A DNA stretch of 64,000 nt from Croceifilum oryzae (lineage in GTDB: Bacteria > Bacillota > Bacilli > Thermoactinomycetales > Thermoactinomycetaceae): contig NZ_JAUSUV010000006.1 of NCBI RefSeq assembly GCF_030814315.1, positions 1 to 64,000 of the forward strand, given 5' to 3'. The position numbers and the translations under genes were made by a program. The notes under the pieces are model-generated. The model saw only the letters and a program-made list of their open reading frames with translations. It was not told the DNA's origin and ran no database searches. This document shows, piece by piece, positions 26,836 through 35,664 of this stretch. How positions within the stretch are numbered: the first letter of the stretch is position 1; each line of letters starts with the position of its first letter.

Positions 26836-27966
26836 CTACTCACCCCTATGCGAAGGTTTTGCTAGTTCTTTGATTACTCGGTTTACATGCGCTATATCAA
26901 TCTCTTCCCAAAACGGTAGACTGATAATGCGGTTTGATATACTTTCCGTCATGGTCATAGTAGATTGATGGCTAGTAGAAAATTGTTTTTGCCTGTGGCA
27001 AGGCGGAGAAAAATAGCATCGGGTCTCAATCCATTGTTTATCTAACCGATCTATGATTACATCTGCTTTTTCATCCTGTGGGCTGAGAATAGAGAAGAGT
27101 TGAGTAACCAACTGACCGGTGCAATTTTGAACTCTCCACCCTTTATCGAATAAATTCCATTTATTCATCTGCTCCAGATACCATTGTTTAATCTGATTTC
27201 GGGTTTCGATCTTCTGTTCAAATATATCCAATGTTGCCAGACCGATGGCAGCCATGTATTCGGACAGCTTACTATTGAGCCCTTTTAAAGTTGACTCCTT
27301 ACTCCCCTTATAGCCGAAATTCCCCGCTTGCCGCACATTTGAGATGATCTCCTGATCACCGCTGTATACCAATCCTCCCTCTCCAATTCCAAAGCCTTTT
27401 GTAGCATGAAAGCTATATACGATACTCCCTAAAAAACCCTTACCAAAATGACCATACTTATCTCTTGCTCCAAAACTAGCTGCTGCATCCACAACGACTG
27501 GAATTCCCCTCTTCTGCAACTCGTTGTAGTATGTCAGGTCTATACATGTTCCAAAGGTTGCATATGGAACTACAACAGCCACTTGGTCCCCTAGCTTTTT
27601 CAAGGTGTCCTCTAATATATCTACATTCATAGACCATTCATCTTCCTGAATATCGATAAAATAAGGCTCTAATCCACACCAAATAGCAGATAAAGGAGTA
27701 GCTGAGAAGGTAAAGCTAGGCATTAGCGCATATCGACCATTCGGTCTCATACTTTGAGCGATGGCAAGCATTAAACCAATTGTTGCATTATTAACCGTGC
27801 TTACCGCACCCTCACCTTCGAAAAACTCTTGAAGGATCCGCTCTTCGAAAGTGTCGTTCAAGGGTCCATAGTTAGAATAAATTCGATTTTCATCAATTTG
27901 TGAAAGATATTTTAAATATGATTCACATTTCACTACATTTGGACGGAGAAATGGTATCGGTTTAAT
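26836..27966 (-). CDS. DegT/DnrJ/EryC1/StrS sugar aminotransferase, probable ATT start
   Basis: 376 residues. The PLP Lys is in SFHATKGFGIGEGG; YATFGTCIDLT and VVDAAASFGARDKYG hold the phosphate and ring contacts. Such enzymes make amino sugars from keto-sugars. The family N-terminus (IPFLRPNVVKCESYLKYLSQIDENRIYSNYGPL) lies upstream of the first usual start, GTG at 27933. The only codon that fits is ATT at 27964-27966: GGGGAGG lies exactly 8 bases before it and a stop lies two codons upstream. So either ATT is used, as in infC, or a base error hides an ATG. Confidence 0.88.
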   Translation of the reverse strand: MKPIPFLRPNVVKCESYLKYLSQIDENRIYSNYGPLNDTFEERILQEFFEGEGAVSTVNNATIGLMLAIAQSMRPNGRYALMPSFTFSATPLSAIWCGLEPYFIDIQEDEWSMNVDILEDTLKKLGDQVAVVVPYATFGTCIDLTYYNELQKRGIPVVVDAAASFGARDKYGHFGKGFLGSIVYSFHATKGFGIGEGGLVYSGDQEIISNVRQAGNFGYKGSKESTLKGLNSKLSEYMAAIGLATLDIFEQKIETRNQIKQWYLEQMNKWNLFDKGWRVQNCTGQLVTQLFSILSPQDEKADVIIDRLDKQWIETRCYFSPPCHRQKQFSTSHQSTMTMTESISNRIISLPFWEEIDIAHVNRVIKELAKPSHRGE

Positions 27967-28006
27967 GAGCTAATCCTCCCCACTGTATAGATACAAATCA
28001 TTGTGG

Positions 28007-29023
28007 TTATAAGCTATATATCTGTGGAATGTCTTCTACTAGTTTCATGCATTTATTACGCATTCCTTGCATGATAAATGCATGATTTTCACTTGCCATT
28101 AATTCATCAATACGAGATTTCCAGCGGTCACTCCACTTCCTGATATAACCTTGATACTCTTCCATTTCAATCAATTGGCTTTCAAAAGAACTCAACAAAA
28201 TACTTGCCCATTCTGCCATATGTCCTAATTCTAAATCTGCTTGATTTACCTGATTTTGATCTCGATGAAGCCGAGAGTAACTTAACGGCTCTGCGATATA
28301 TACCGCATCTCCTTGAGAGAGTAAAGCCATCCAAGTAGCTACATCACTCAAGACAACATGATGAACATCTCCATACCTTGCCCAGCCTTCCTTAAGATCA
28401 CTTTTTCTAAATAGAACAGTCGTAGATTCCCCTATCGAATTAGTGAATTGACTAAGCATGTATTTCCCAAGCTCTTTTCCACTAATAAGCGAATCTTTAT
28501 GAAATAATTTAGCTGTTCTGACTACTGGAGGTAATTCATTTCCAGCTTCGTCAACTATCTGTCTGTAGGAAGTAACTAATTTGACATTAGGAAAACGAAG
28601 AAAGCAATTTACCATTTTCTCGATTTTTTCTCGATGAAAAAAATCATAATCATGTAGAAAGTTCACAAACTCTCCAGTAGCCATACTAAACAAGGTTAAT
28701 GTATTCGTAAGACCAAATAAGTTTCTACCTGTTTCTGCACTCCGAAAATACTTGATATGATCATAATCCTTTAAATAAGACTCCACCAAAAATTCCACTT
28801 CATTATCAGTACTTTGGTCACCGATTATAATTTCAATATTGGGATATGTTTGAGCCAATACACTCTCCAATGTGGTCTTCAACATATGAGGACGATTACA
28901 AGCAGATATTAAAACACTTACCTTTGGGAGATACAAATTTTTCTCTTGAGTCATAAACATTCTTTTTAATCCCTGACTCATAAACAACCCCCCTAATCCC
29001 ATGTTTTTATAGTATTTATTCAT
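28007..29023 (-). CDS. Family 2 glycosyltransferase (second paralogue)
   Basis: 338 residues, strongly similar to 25202-26122 over the whole GT domain. Differences in the active-site area: DDSTD is DQSTD and the DxD block NFLNDDDFF is NFLHDYDFF, so the donor or acceptor may differ. The N-terminus is longer (MNKYYKNMGLGGLFMSQG). ATG at 29023 has GGAGG only 4 bases before it; ATG at 28981, after GGGGGG, is an alternative and would give a protein closer to the paralogue. First gene of the cassette; there are 40 bp to the next, which holds the site of the ATT start. Confidence 0.86.
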   Translation of the reverse strand: MNKYYKNMGLGGLFMSQGLKRMFMTQEKNLYLPKVSVLISACNRPHMLKTTLESVLAQTYPNIEIIIGDQSTDNEVEFLVESYLKDYDHIKYFRSAETGRNLFGLTNTLTLFSMATGEFVNFLHDYDFFHREKIEKMVNCFLRFPNVKLVTSYRQIVDEAGNELPPVVRTAKLFHKDSLISGKELGKYMLSQFTNSIGESTTVLFRKSDLKEGWARYGDVHHVVLSDVATWMALLSQGDAVYIAEPLSYSRLHRDQNQVNQADLELGHMAEWASILLSSFESQLIEMEEYQGYIRKWSDRWKSRIDELMASENHAFIMQGMRNKCMKLVEDIPQIYSL

Positions 29024-29066
29024 TTGCCTCCAAGAATATTCTAAGAGTTAGAGCAAGTCACGTTTC

Positions 29067-30017
29067 TTGCCATCTAAAAAATTGAAATATCATTTTTATT
29101 TCCTCTTTACAGATTGTTGTGAAGGGTATCGAAAATGGGGAAAGGTAGTCGGCTTAATCAGCTTTTTGATCATAGCTATAGCTGCAGGATGGTTAATATG
29201 GAATGGGCTGACTGACATTCGATATTCATCAGACCACCTAGATACAAAACCAATATGGAATATATGGATTCCAGCACTTGTTGGGATCATACTTATTCGA
29301 ATTATGTCATTTCATTCACCAGCACCAAACTACCATCTAGTCAGCTATCTTTCAAAGCAGAAGCTTACCATTCAATCTATCATTTTTCTGTCGGGAGCAA
29401 CCTTGTTTCCTACTACTCTTCTAATAATCGATGGGAATAGCCCTCATTTTTCCCTTTGGTATATTGGACTAAAACTTACCTTTCTGCTAGTGATTCCTTG
29501 GATTATTCTATATATCTATCGATTTCAATCCCAAAATGATGCCATAACAAAGCAGTCTCATTCTCTGTCTCGATGGACTCGGGTGGCTCCCTTGTTTATT
29601 GGAGGAGTTTGGATTTATCTGTCTTACTTCTCTATCTTTTCAACCCCGCATACACCTAGTGCCATTACAGACCCATTGACATTATCCCTTCTAGTACTGT
29701 CCAGTTTTTTCGTTAATAGTTTGCTGGAGGAATTGTTCTATCGCGTTTGGTTACAGACACGTTTAGAAAGACTACTTGGGACTTGGTCAGCTATATTGGT
29801 AACATCTATTCTTTGGTCCATTTGGCATGTTGCAATCCAAGGAACAGGGGAATGGAGTACGGATTTTGCAACTGTCATTTCCAATCAAGGTATAACAGGC
29901 GTTTTCTTAGGTTATCTCTGGTCTCGTTACCGTAATATATGGATTTTAATTTTGATTCATGGAATCATAAATGCACCCCCTTATTTATTACTGGATATAT
30001 GGAGAAATTGGTTTTAA
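29067..30017 (+). CDS. CPBP-family intramembrane metalloprotease
   Basis: 316 residues with about eight hydrophobic segments. The CPBP (Abi/CAAX protease) motifs are at the C-terminus: EELFYR (EExxxR), WSIWH (FxxxH type) and HGIIN. Eukaryotic relatives cut CAAX proteins; bacterial ones include bacteriocin self-immunity and anti-sigma processing proteins. The start is uncertain: TTG at 29067 or TTG at 29082, no ATG or good site nearby. It is divergent from the GT cassette and followed 29 bp later by the broken phosphotransferase gene. Confidence 0.82.
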   Translation: MPSKKLKYHFYFLFTDCCEGYRKWGKVVGLISFLIIAIAAGWLIWNGLTDIRYSSDHLDTKPIWNIWIPALVGIILIRIMSFHSPAPNYHLVSYLSKQKLTIQSIIFLSGATLFPTTLLIIDGNSPHFSLWYIGLKLTFLLVIPWIILYIYRFQSQNDAITKQSHSLSRWTRVAPLFIGGVWIYLSYFSIFSTPHTPSAITDPLTLSLLVLSSFFVNSLLEELFYRVWLQTRLERLLGTWSAILVTSILWSIWHVAIQGTGEWSTDFATVISNQGITGVFLGYLWSRYRNIWILILIHGIINAPPYLLLDIWRNWF

Positions 30018-30046
30018 TCAAACTTGAAATATTGGAGGATTTGCCC

Positions 30047-30984
30047 ATGAATAAATCAATAACAGAGGGAAAGATTAAACAATTATCTTATCGAGTAGAT
30101 CCACAGAGTAAGTTACTTTACTCGCAGGAATTAGAAGGTGGAGTCTCAGCACAGGTAACCATGATAGAGGTAGAATATCCCAATGGCCAAAAGAGAAAAA
30201 TGATTGTACGCCAACATGGGGAAATCGACATAAAACGGAATCCACAAATAGCAGTAGACGAGTTTAAACTTCTAAAAATTCTACATTCCTTTGGATTGCC
30301 TACACCAGAACCTTATTATCTAGAATCATCAGGCGAAATTTTCTCCACACCATGTATTGTGATGGGATATATAGAGGTGAAACACAGTTTACACCTGTTT
30401 GTTTAAGCGATTATATCCTTCAACTAACAGTAAGCTTAGCAAAAATTCACAGCTTAGATTACTCAAAAATAGATTTATCATTTCTGCCTAATCAAGAAAA
30501 AATATCTACAGTTAAAATTAGAAATCGCCCTCCTGTTCTTGATGACTTATTGAGTGAAGGACGTATCCGAGATGTAATCGAACCGATCTGGCCAGTAGCC
30601 CAAAAAAACTCATCCACCTTACTCCATGGAGATTTTTGGCCAGGCAATCTATTGTGGAAAGATGGACAACTTATCGGAATTATTGATTGGGAGGATGTAG
30701 CGTTTGGAGATCCGTTAGCTGATGTTGCAAATAGCCGACTCGAAATACTATGGCACTTTGGTATGAGTGCAATGAATGATTTTACGGCTCAGTATCAATC
30801 GATTATGCCTACTATTGACTTTGAAAATCTTCCTTTTTGGGATCTATGTGCTGCGTTACGACCTACTTCTAAGATGAATACATGGGGACTAGATGAAATC
30901 ACTTTAAAAAGAATGAGGAAAAGTCATAGTCTATTTGTGAAACAAGCAGTAAGAAAGATTTTATCCAGTAACATATCACCATAA
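30047..30984 (+). pseudogene. APH-family phosphotransferase, frameshifted
   Basis: ATG at 30047 follows GGAGGA. The first frame reads to CIVMGYIEV and then stops near 30406; the second frame, from about 30375, resumes with GETQFTPVCLSDYILQLTVSLAKIHSL. One base is missing in the GAGGTG run at 30374-30379; adding a G there gives an uninterrupted ~312-residue protein. The C-terminal part has the APH catalytic motif LLHGDFWPGNLLW and the metal motif IIDWEDVAFGDP. Related enzymes phosphorylate aminoglycosides, macrolides, choline or homoserine; the substrate is not clear. Real decay or a read error cannot be told apart here. Confidence 0.85.
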
Positions 30985-31152
30985 ATATAGACAATAAAGT
31001 GAAACAACTATTATCATACAAAATGGTAAACCTAACAATTGTATGCTTGCTTTAATCGATCATGGACATAAGTCCTTCCTAAGTATCTTTAAATCTCATT
31101 TAATAAATAAAGAATAGATATGAAAAGCATCATATACAGGAGAGATCTTATT

Positions 31153-31581
31153 ATGAAAGGAATTTTTTTTGCTATTATAGGCGGAGGTTGTCTTACATTA
31201 CAAGGAGTGGCTAATTCCCATATTACTCAAGGGATTGGTACATGGAAAACCGCCACCATTACACAACTAACAGGATTCATAGTATCCTGTATAATCCTTA
31301 TGCTCACTCGAGATTATCATTTGGGGTCATTAAAGCAAGTTAAGCCATTATTTTTGACTGGAGGTGCTCTGGGAGCCATCATTATTTTTAGTAATGTAAC
31401 TGCTATTCATCACATCGGGGTTACTCTCACAGTTGCGTTACTACTTATTTCACAGTTAGGTTTTACGTTTATCACAGATCGCTTTGGATGGTTTGAAGGA
31501 AAAAAGCAAGAGGTGAGGCTTTCACAGTTAATTGGTATTGGAATGATGGTCTTAGGTGTAGCCATTCTTCAGATTGCATGA
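31153..31581 (+). CDS. YdcZ-type (DUF606) DMT membrane protein 1
   Basis: 142 residues, five hydrophobic helices. GIFFAIIGGGCLTLQGVANSHI begins the family, and LLISQLGFTFITDRFGWFEG and IGIGMMVLGVAILQIA end it. YdcZ proteins are half-size transporters of the drug/metabolite superfamily, often coded in pairs. AGGAGAG lies before the ATG at 31153; an ATG at 31120 has no site. It precedes the Crp-type regulator by 13 bp and is followed by a second YdcZ gene. The pair may form a heterodimer; the substrate is unknown. Confidence 0.85.
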   Translation: MKGIFFAIIGGGCLTLQGVANSHITQGIGTWKTATITQLTGFIVSCIILMLTRDYHLGSLKQVKPLFLTGGALGAIIIFSNVTAIHHIGVTLTVALLLISQLGFTFITDRFGWFEGKKQEVRLSQLIGIGMMVLGVAILQIA

Positions 31582-31594
31582 TAGGAGTAAAACT

Positions 31595-32299
31595 ATGAAG
31601 ATACTCGATCGAGACTCACTAAATCAATATTTATCTTCTTTTCAATTGGAAACCATCTTTCACAAACAAATCATTCCTCGATTATTGCTATATGAATTTA
31701 ATGAGGGAGAATATATTTGTTCCCAAGGAGATACTCCAGAGTACCTGTATGTTCTTGTAAAAGGAAGAGTGAAAGTTTTCATCACTTCTACTGAAGGAAA
31801 AACGCTCACTTTATCATTTAAAACACCAATTGAATTGATAGGGGATATTGAATTTGTGAGTGGAATGAATACTATGAATACCATTGAAGCGGTATCAACC
31901 GTTCGGGTAATCGATGTTCATTATCAGTGGCTAGAAATGTATGGAAAAGACGACCCTCTATTCCTCCAATTTATGTTAGATATTATAGCTAAAAAATTTC
32001 ATGTGAAATCTCATTCTATGAGTTTTAATTTGATGTATCCCGTGGACGTAAGGTTAGCAAGTTATTTATTATCTATTTCGGACGATGACTTCAAAATGGG
32101 AGCAGTTACAAAACAACACCTGCTAGTTAACTCAAAAGATATAGCCGATTTGATTGGTACAAGTCATCGACATCTAAATCGTACTATACAGCAATTTTGT
32201 AAAAAGGGATTAGTGGAACGAAAAAATGAATTTGTCATTGTAAGAGACCCGGAAGGTTTACGAAATCTGGCAAGTCATAACATATATGAAAGAGATTGA
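31595..32299 (+). CDS. Crp/Fnr-type regulator
   Basis: 234 residues. The N-terminal cyclic-nucleotide-binding beta-barrel is seen in YEFNEGEYICSQGDTPEYLYVLVKGRVKVFITSTEGKTLTL, and the dimer helix and winged helix follow (KDIADLIGTSHRHLNRTIQQFCKKGLV, residues ~185-212). No Fnr cysteines were seen. It is like YeiL in size. The gene lies between two YdcZ membrane genes, with 13 and 20 bp gaps, and so probably controls that set in response to some small effector. AGGAG lies 7 bases before the ATG at 31595. Confidence 0.87.
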   Translation: MKILDRDSLNQYLSSFQLETIFHKQIIPRLLLYEFNEGEYICSQGDTPEYLYVLVKGRVKVFITSTEGKTLTLSFKTPIELIGDIEFVSGMNTMNTIEAVSTVRVIDVHYQWLEMYGKDDPLFLQFMLDIIAKKFHVKSHSMSFNLMYPVDVRLASYLLSISDDDFKMGAVTKQHLLVNSKDIADLIGTSHRHLNRTIQQFCKKGLVERKNEFVIVRDPEGLRNLASHNIYERD

Positions 32300-32319
32300 G
32301 TTATAAGAGGTAGTGAAAA

Positions 32320-32772
32320 ATGATTATAGGGCTATTATTAGGATGTCTCGCAGGAATACTAGTGAGTTTGCAAAACACCTTAAATAGTAAATTGAATGCA
32401 CATGCCGGTACATGGATGACTACTACATGGGTATTAGGACTGGGGTTCCTAGCTTCATTTGTAATTGGCTTTATAGTAGAAGGAACTAATTTTCTCAACT
32501 TACGAAATATGGAAATATGGTATTGGTTTAGCGGAGTGCTTGGAGTATTTGTGGTATCGTGTCTTATGCAAGGAATCCATTTACTCGGCGCTACCTATGC
32601 CATTTCGATCGTCCTTACTTCACAGATTGGTTTTGCGCTCTTATTTGATTCACTTGGACTCTTTGGATTAGAAAAAATCCCATTTCATAATACCAAATTG
32701 CTTGGGGTATTAGTCATAATTAGCGGCATATTCGTTTTCAAGCTAGACGGTAGGCAGAGAATAGAAGATTGA
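32320..32772 (+). CDS. YdcZ-type (DUF606) DMT membrane protein 2
   Basis: 150 residues, five helices: GLLLGCLAGILVSLQNTLNSKL, TTWVLGLGFLASFVIGFIVEG, WYWFSGVLGVFVVSC, and LTSQIGFALLFDSLGLFGLEK, then GVLVIISGIFVFKL. It is homologous to the gene at 31153 but clearly different in sequence. RBS AGAGGTAG before the ATG is moderate. It ends at a bidirectional terminator. The two halves around a Crp-like gene form a fixed trio also known in other Firmicutes (from memory). Confidence 0.85.
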   Translation: MIIGLLLGCLAGILVSLQNTLNSKLNAHAGTWMTTTWVLGLGFLASFVIGFIVEGTNFLNLRNMEIWYWFSGVLGVFVVSCLMQGIHLLGATYAISIVLTSQIGFALLFDSLGLFGLEKIPFHNTKLLGVLVIISGIFVFKLDGRQRIED

Positions 32773-32775
32773 TTA

Positions 32776-32822
32776 ACAAAACAAAGAATGACGTATGAGC
32801 CGTGCCTCACATGTCATTCTTT
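32776..32822. terminator. Bidirectional terminator
   Basis: AACAAAGAATGAC and GTCATTCTTTGTT pair over 13 bp. It lies between the convergent YdcZ gene and yraN; T-rich bases follow on both sides. Confidence 0.88.
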
Positions 32823-32834
32823 GTTATTCCTTTT

Positions 32835-33200
32835 TCAAAATGCCCCTTCAAAATGCTCTGTCTCGATAGCTTGTCCGGTTTGGCGATTTAAGAGAACAGA
32901 AACGACATCGAACCGCAAAGAATACGGTCGTTTCACGTGGTCGAGAACGTATTGAAGCGCAATTTTTCGAACTTGTTGTTGTTTCTTTCCATCCACAGAC
33001 TGAAAACCATAGCCAAATCGAGTACTTGTTGTCGTTCGCACTTCAACAAATACTAAATCTCGCTGATTCGTTACAATTAAATCGAGTTCACCTAATTGGG
33101 AGCGCCAATTACGTGTTAAAATCTGATAACCCTTTTCTTCTAACAACTGTGCTGCAACTTCTTCCCCTAGGGTTCCTATTTGTTTACGCACATCTTTCAT
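32835..33200 (-). CDS. YraN family (UPF0102) nuclease-like protein
   Basis: 121 residues. Signature GTLGEEVAAQLLEEKGYQIL at the N-terminus and the nuclease-like core GELDLIVTNQRDLVFVEVRT, in which the usual EVKTR is EVRTT. It resembles Holliday-junction resolvases of the restriction-endonuclease fold; the activity is unproven. Coded after rnhB, which is the usual place in Bacillales. GGAGGCGC lies before the ATG. Confidence 0.9.
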   Translation of the reverse strand: MKDVRKQIGTLGEEVAAQLLEEKGYQILTRNWRSQLGELDLIVTNQRDLVFVEVRTTTSTRFGYGFQSVDGKKQQQVRKIALQYVLDHVKRPYSLRFDVVSVLLNRQTGQAIETEHFEGAF

Positions 33201-33288
33201 ACATAAGCGCCTCCGAAGAAAACCGTTATAGGGCTAGATTACCAGAAGTTGTATAATTCTGTCAATTATTTGATGAAATTGGGTCTCC

Positions 33289-34065
33289 TCATCTCGAACG
33301 TAGTACTGCTTGAACAGGTGCAAAGGATGATCGATGTTCGGGAGTAACTCCGAGTGCTTCCATAGCTTGTATGTGTTCAGGAGTTCCATATCCCATATGT
33401 TTTTCAAAGCCATAGCCTGGATATTTATCTGCCAGTTGGATCATATATTCATCCCGAGTCGTCTTCGCAATAATCGAGGCGGCTGCGATAGAATGGCTTT
33501 GGGCGTCACCTTTAATAATGCCATGTTGGGGAATGGTGACTCGGGGAATCTTAACGGCATCACCTAAGATAAAGTCAGGGATGGGTTCTAGTTGGCTGAG
33601 AGCAACTCGCATGGCCTGGTAAGTAGCTTGCAATATATTATATTGATCTATGTAAGGTACATCGATAATCCCGACACCAGTGGCAATTGCTTCTTTTTCA
33701 ATCTTTTGGCGCAGTCGATTCCGTTCTTCCTTCTTTACTTGCTTAGAATCATTTAACCCTGTTGCATCAAAGTCGGGCGGTAAGATGACAGCTGCTGCTA
33801 CAACAGGCCCAGCTAAAGGACCACGACCTGCTTCATCTACCCCAGCAATCCAACTCTTTCCCTGAGTCCATAATTGACGCTCAAACCGCCACATTCCTTC
33901 AACCCGCACCTGTTCGGCCTGTGCTCTTTCCTGCCGTTTCAAGTAGGATTGAAGGAGTTTTTGGACGCCCATTCTAGAATCTGTATGTAGTTCAGCTAAT
34001 TCGCTTTCCGTTAGGATCTCTGAAGATGAGAGCTTGTCCTTCCAAGCTGCGATGGTTCTACTCAT
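33289..34065 (-). CDS. rnhB: Ribonuclease HII
   Basis: 258 residues. The N-terminal ~70 residues are the extension common in Firmicutes enzymes. WIAGVDEAGRGPLAGPVVAAAV has the catalytic Asp-Glu; LNDSKQVKKEERNRLRQKI and FILGDAV contain the further Asp, and SIIAKTTRDEYM follows. It nicks RNA in DNA-RNA hybrids, removing single ribonucleotides. ATG at 34065 has AGGA 11 bases upstream; ATG at 34077 is possible. It overlaps the end of rbgA slightly, so the two are coupled. Confidence 0.95.
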   Translation of the reverse strand: MSRTIAAWKDKLSSSEILTESELAELHTDSRMGVQKLLQSYLKRQERAQAEQVRVEGMWRFERQLWTQGKSWIAGVDEAGRGPLAGPVVAAAVILPPDFDATGLNDSKQVKKEERNRLRQKIEKEAIATGVGIIDVPYIDQYNILQATYQAMRVALSQLEPIPDFILGDAVKIPRVTIPQHGIIKGDAQSHSIAAASIIAKTTRDEYMIQLADKYPGYGFEKHMGYGTPEHIQAMEALGVTPEHRSSFAPVQAVLRSR

Positions 34066-34951
34066 CTCGCTGTACATCCTGTTCTTCTATAAAAAATTCA
34101 TCGCCCGGATACTCAAAGGAGATTCTCCCAATCATGCCACCTTGTAAATCATTGAGGAAAATCTCGGCGGCTTTTTCGGTGTTTACAATTCCACCACGTT
34201 GAATACAGCCTCGTTTTTTTCCAATCTCTTGGAGTAATTCATAAGACTCTTGTTCGAGAGCAGAATCTTGGAGCTTATAACGCGTCATAAGGTCTGTAGC
34301 ATAACGCTCTTTGAGATAAGAAATCCCATGTACTGCCACTTCTTCAATCGGTAAGATCTCTTCTTTAATAGCACCACTTAGAGCAAGACGAAGTCCAACC
34401 CCATGATCTTCAAACTTCGGCCATAAAATCCCAGGCGTATCTAACAGCTCTAGATTTTGCCCAATTTTAATCCATTGCTGAGCTTTGGTAACACCAGGGC
34501 GATCACCTGTTACAGTCGCCGCTCGCTTAGCCAATCGATTAATCAAGGATGATTTCCCAACATTGGGAATCCCTAAAACCATCGCACGGACACGGCGTGT
34601 TAGAATCCCTTTGCGCTGGCGTGTTTCAAATAAAGGCTGAAGGAGCTTATCCGTAACGGATTGAATTAAGTTTACTCCTTTGCCCGTCTTTGCATCGACT
34701 TCTAGTACGCCAACACCTTGTTCACGAAAATACTCTACCCACATCTTATTCGCTTTTGGATCAGCCAAATCACATTTGGTTAAGAGAATCACTCGTGGCT
34801 TTTGTGACACAATCTCACCCATCATCGGGTTACGGCTAGAGATGGGTAAACGTGCATCTAGTAATTCAAATACAACATCTACCAACTTTAGCTTTTCTGT
34901 CACTTGCCGACGAGCTTTGGCCATGTGACCTGGAAACCATTGAATACTCAT
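34058..34951 (-). CDS. rbgA: Ribosome biogenesis GTPase RbgA (YlqF)
   Basis: 297 residues. Circularly permuted GTPase: the G4 motif LLTKCDLAD (about 55) comes before G1 GIPNVGKSSLIN (about 127) and G3 DTPG (about 172). WFPGHMAKARRQV at the N-terminus is the family hallmark. It is needed for late assembly of the 50S subunit. The C-terminal helical domain ends in an acidic tail. It lies between lepB and rnhB as in Bacillus, a few bases after the lepB stop. Confidence 0.95.
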   Translation of the reverse strand: MSIQWFPGHMAKARRQVTEKLKLVDVVFELLDARLPISSRNPMMGEIVSQKPRVILLTKCDLADPKANKMWVEYFREQGVGVLEVDAKTGKGVNLIQSVTDKLLQPLFETRQRKGILTRRVRAMVLGIPNVGKSSLINRLAKRAATVTGDRPGVTKAQQWIKIGQNLELLDTPGILWPKFEDHGVGLRLALSGAIKEEILPIEEVAVHGISYLKERYATDLMTRYKLQDSALEQESYELLQEIGKKRGCIQRGGIVNTEKAAEIFLNDLQGGMIGRISFEYPGDEFFIEEQDVQRDE

Positions 34952-34972
34952 ATTTCCACATCCTATTTCAAA

Positions 34973-35578
34973 CTATAAACCCGAAAAGTGGGATATCGGC
35001 CAATATACAAAGGACGCTTTCCCTACAATTTCACTCGTAGCAACGGGACCGAAAACTCGACTATCCGTGCTATTGGAACGATTATCTCCTAAGACAAATA
35101 CTTGCCCATCTGGTACCTTAACAGGAGCAAAGTCAGCGGTTTTAGTAGACGATGACAAGTACGATTCTTTCACTTCTTTTCCGTTTACCAACAGCTGATT
35201 GTTTTTTACTTCCACGGTCTCCCCTGGAAGAGCCACAATCCGTTTAATTAAGTCAATCTTGTCCTTACTGCGAAAAACAACGACTTCGCCATGCTTCGGC
35301 TTGCTCATTTTATATGAAAGCTTATTTACCATGACTTTATCATTAGAAGCTAAAGTATCTTGCATAGAGGGACCTGAAACATGGAAAGGCTCCAGTACAA
35401 ATCCTCGAATTAGGAAAGCAAGAGCGAGTGCAGCGACAAGTGCGATCGCCCAATCTCGGTATGAATTCTTTCCCTTCCCTTCACCACGATCACGCCTCGA
35501 ACGCGAAGGAAGAGAAGACTGTTTCTGAGATTGCTGTTTCAAACGCTCCGAACGTGGAATAAACTTTTGACGGTCCAT
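34973..35578 (-). CDS. Signal peptidase I
   Basis: 201 residues. Basic cytoplasmic N-terminus (to ~40), one TM helix (DWAIALVAALALAFLIRGFV), then the catalytic domain: Ser in SGPSMQDTL and Lys in DLIKRIVALPGE, and box E GDNRSNSTDSR. It cuts signal peptides on the outer face of the membrane. Bacillales often have several such enzymes (SipS, SipT and so on), so the paralogue is not named. Placed between rplS and rbgA. Confidence 0.94.
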   Translation of the reverse strand: MDRQKFIPRSERLKQQSQKQSSLPSRSRRDRGEGKGKNSYRDWAIALVAALALAFLIRGFVLEPFHVSGPSMQDTLASNDKVMVNKLSYKMSKPKHGEVVVFRSKDKIDLIKRIVALPGETVEVKNNQLLVNGKEVKESYLSSSTKTADFAPVKVPDGQVFVLGDNRSNSTDSRVFGPVATSEIVGKASFVYWPISHFSGL

Positions 35579-35616
35579 AGATCCCTCCTATATAGCATTG
35601 GTAAGTAAATATACAG

Positions 35617-35650
35617 TAAAAGGGCTGGATTAGAAACCCAAGCCCTTTTC
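35617..35650 (-). terminator. Terminator after rplS
   Basis: Minus strand AAAAGGGCT and AGCCCTTTT pair over 9 bp around a 14-base loop; TTTT closes the stem. It lies 15 bp past the rplS stop and before the signal peptidase gene. Confidence 0.8.
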
Positions 35651-35664
35651 TATGTGTAATCTTA

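Noticed and set aside
29939-30046. Upstream extension of the phosphotransferase frame
   Set aside because: It lies inside the CPBP gene; the ATG at 30047 has a proper GGAGGA site.
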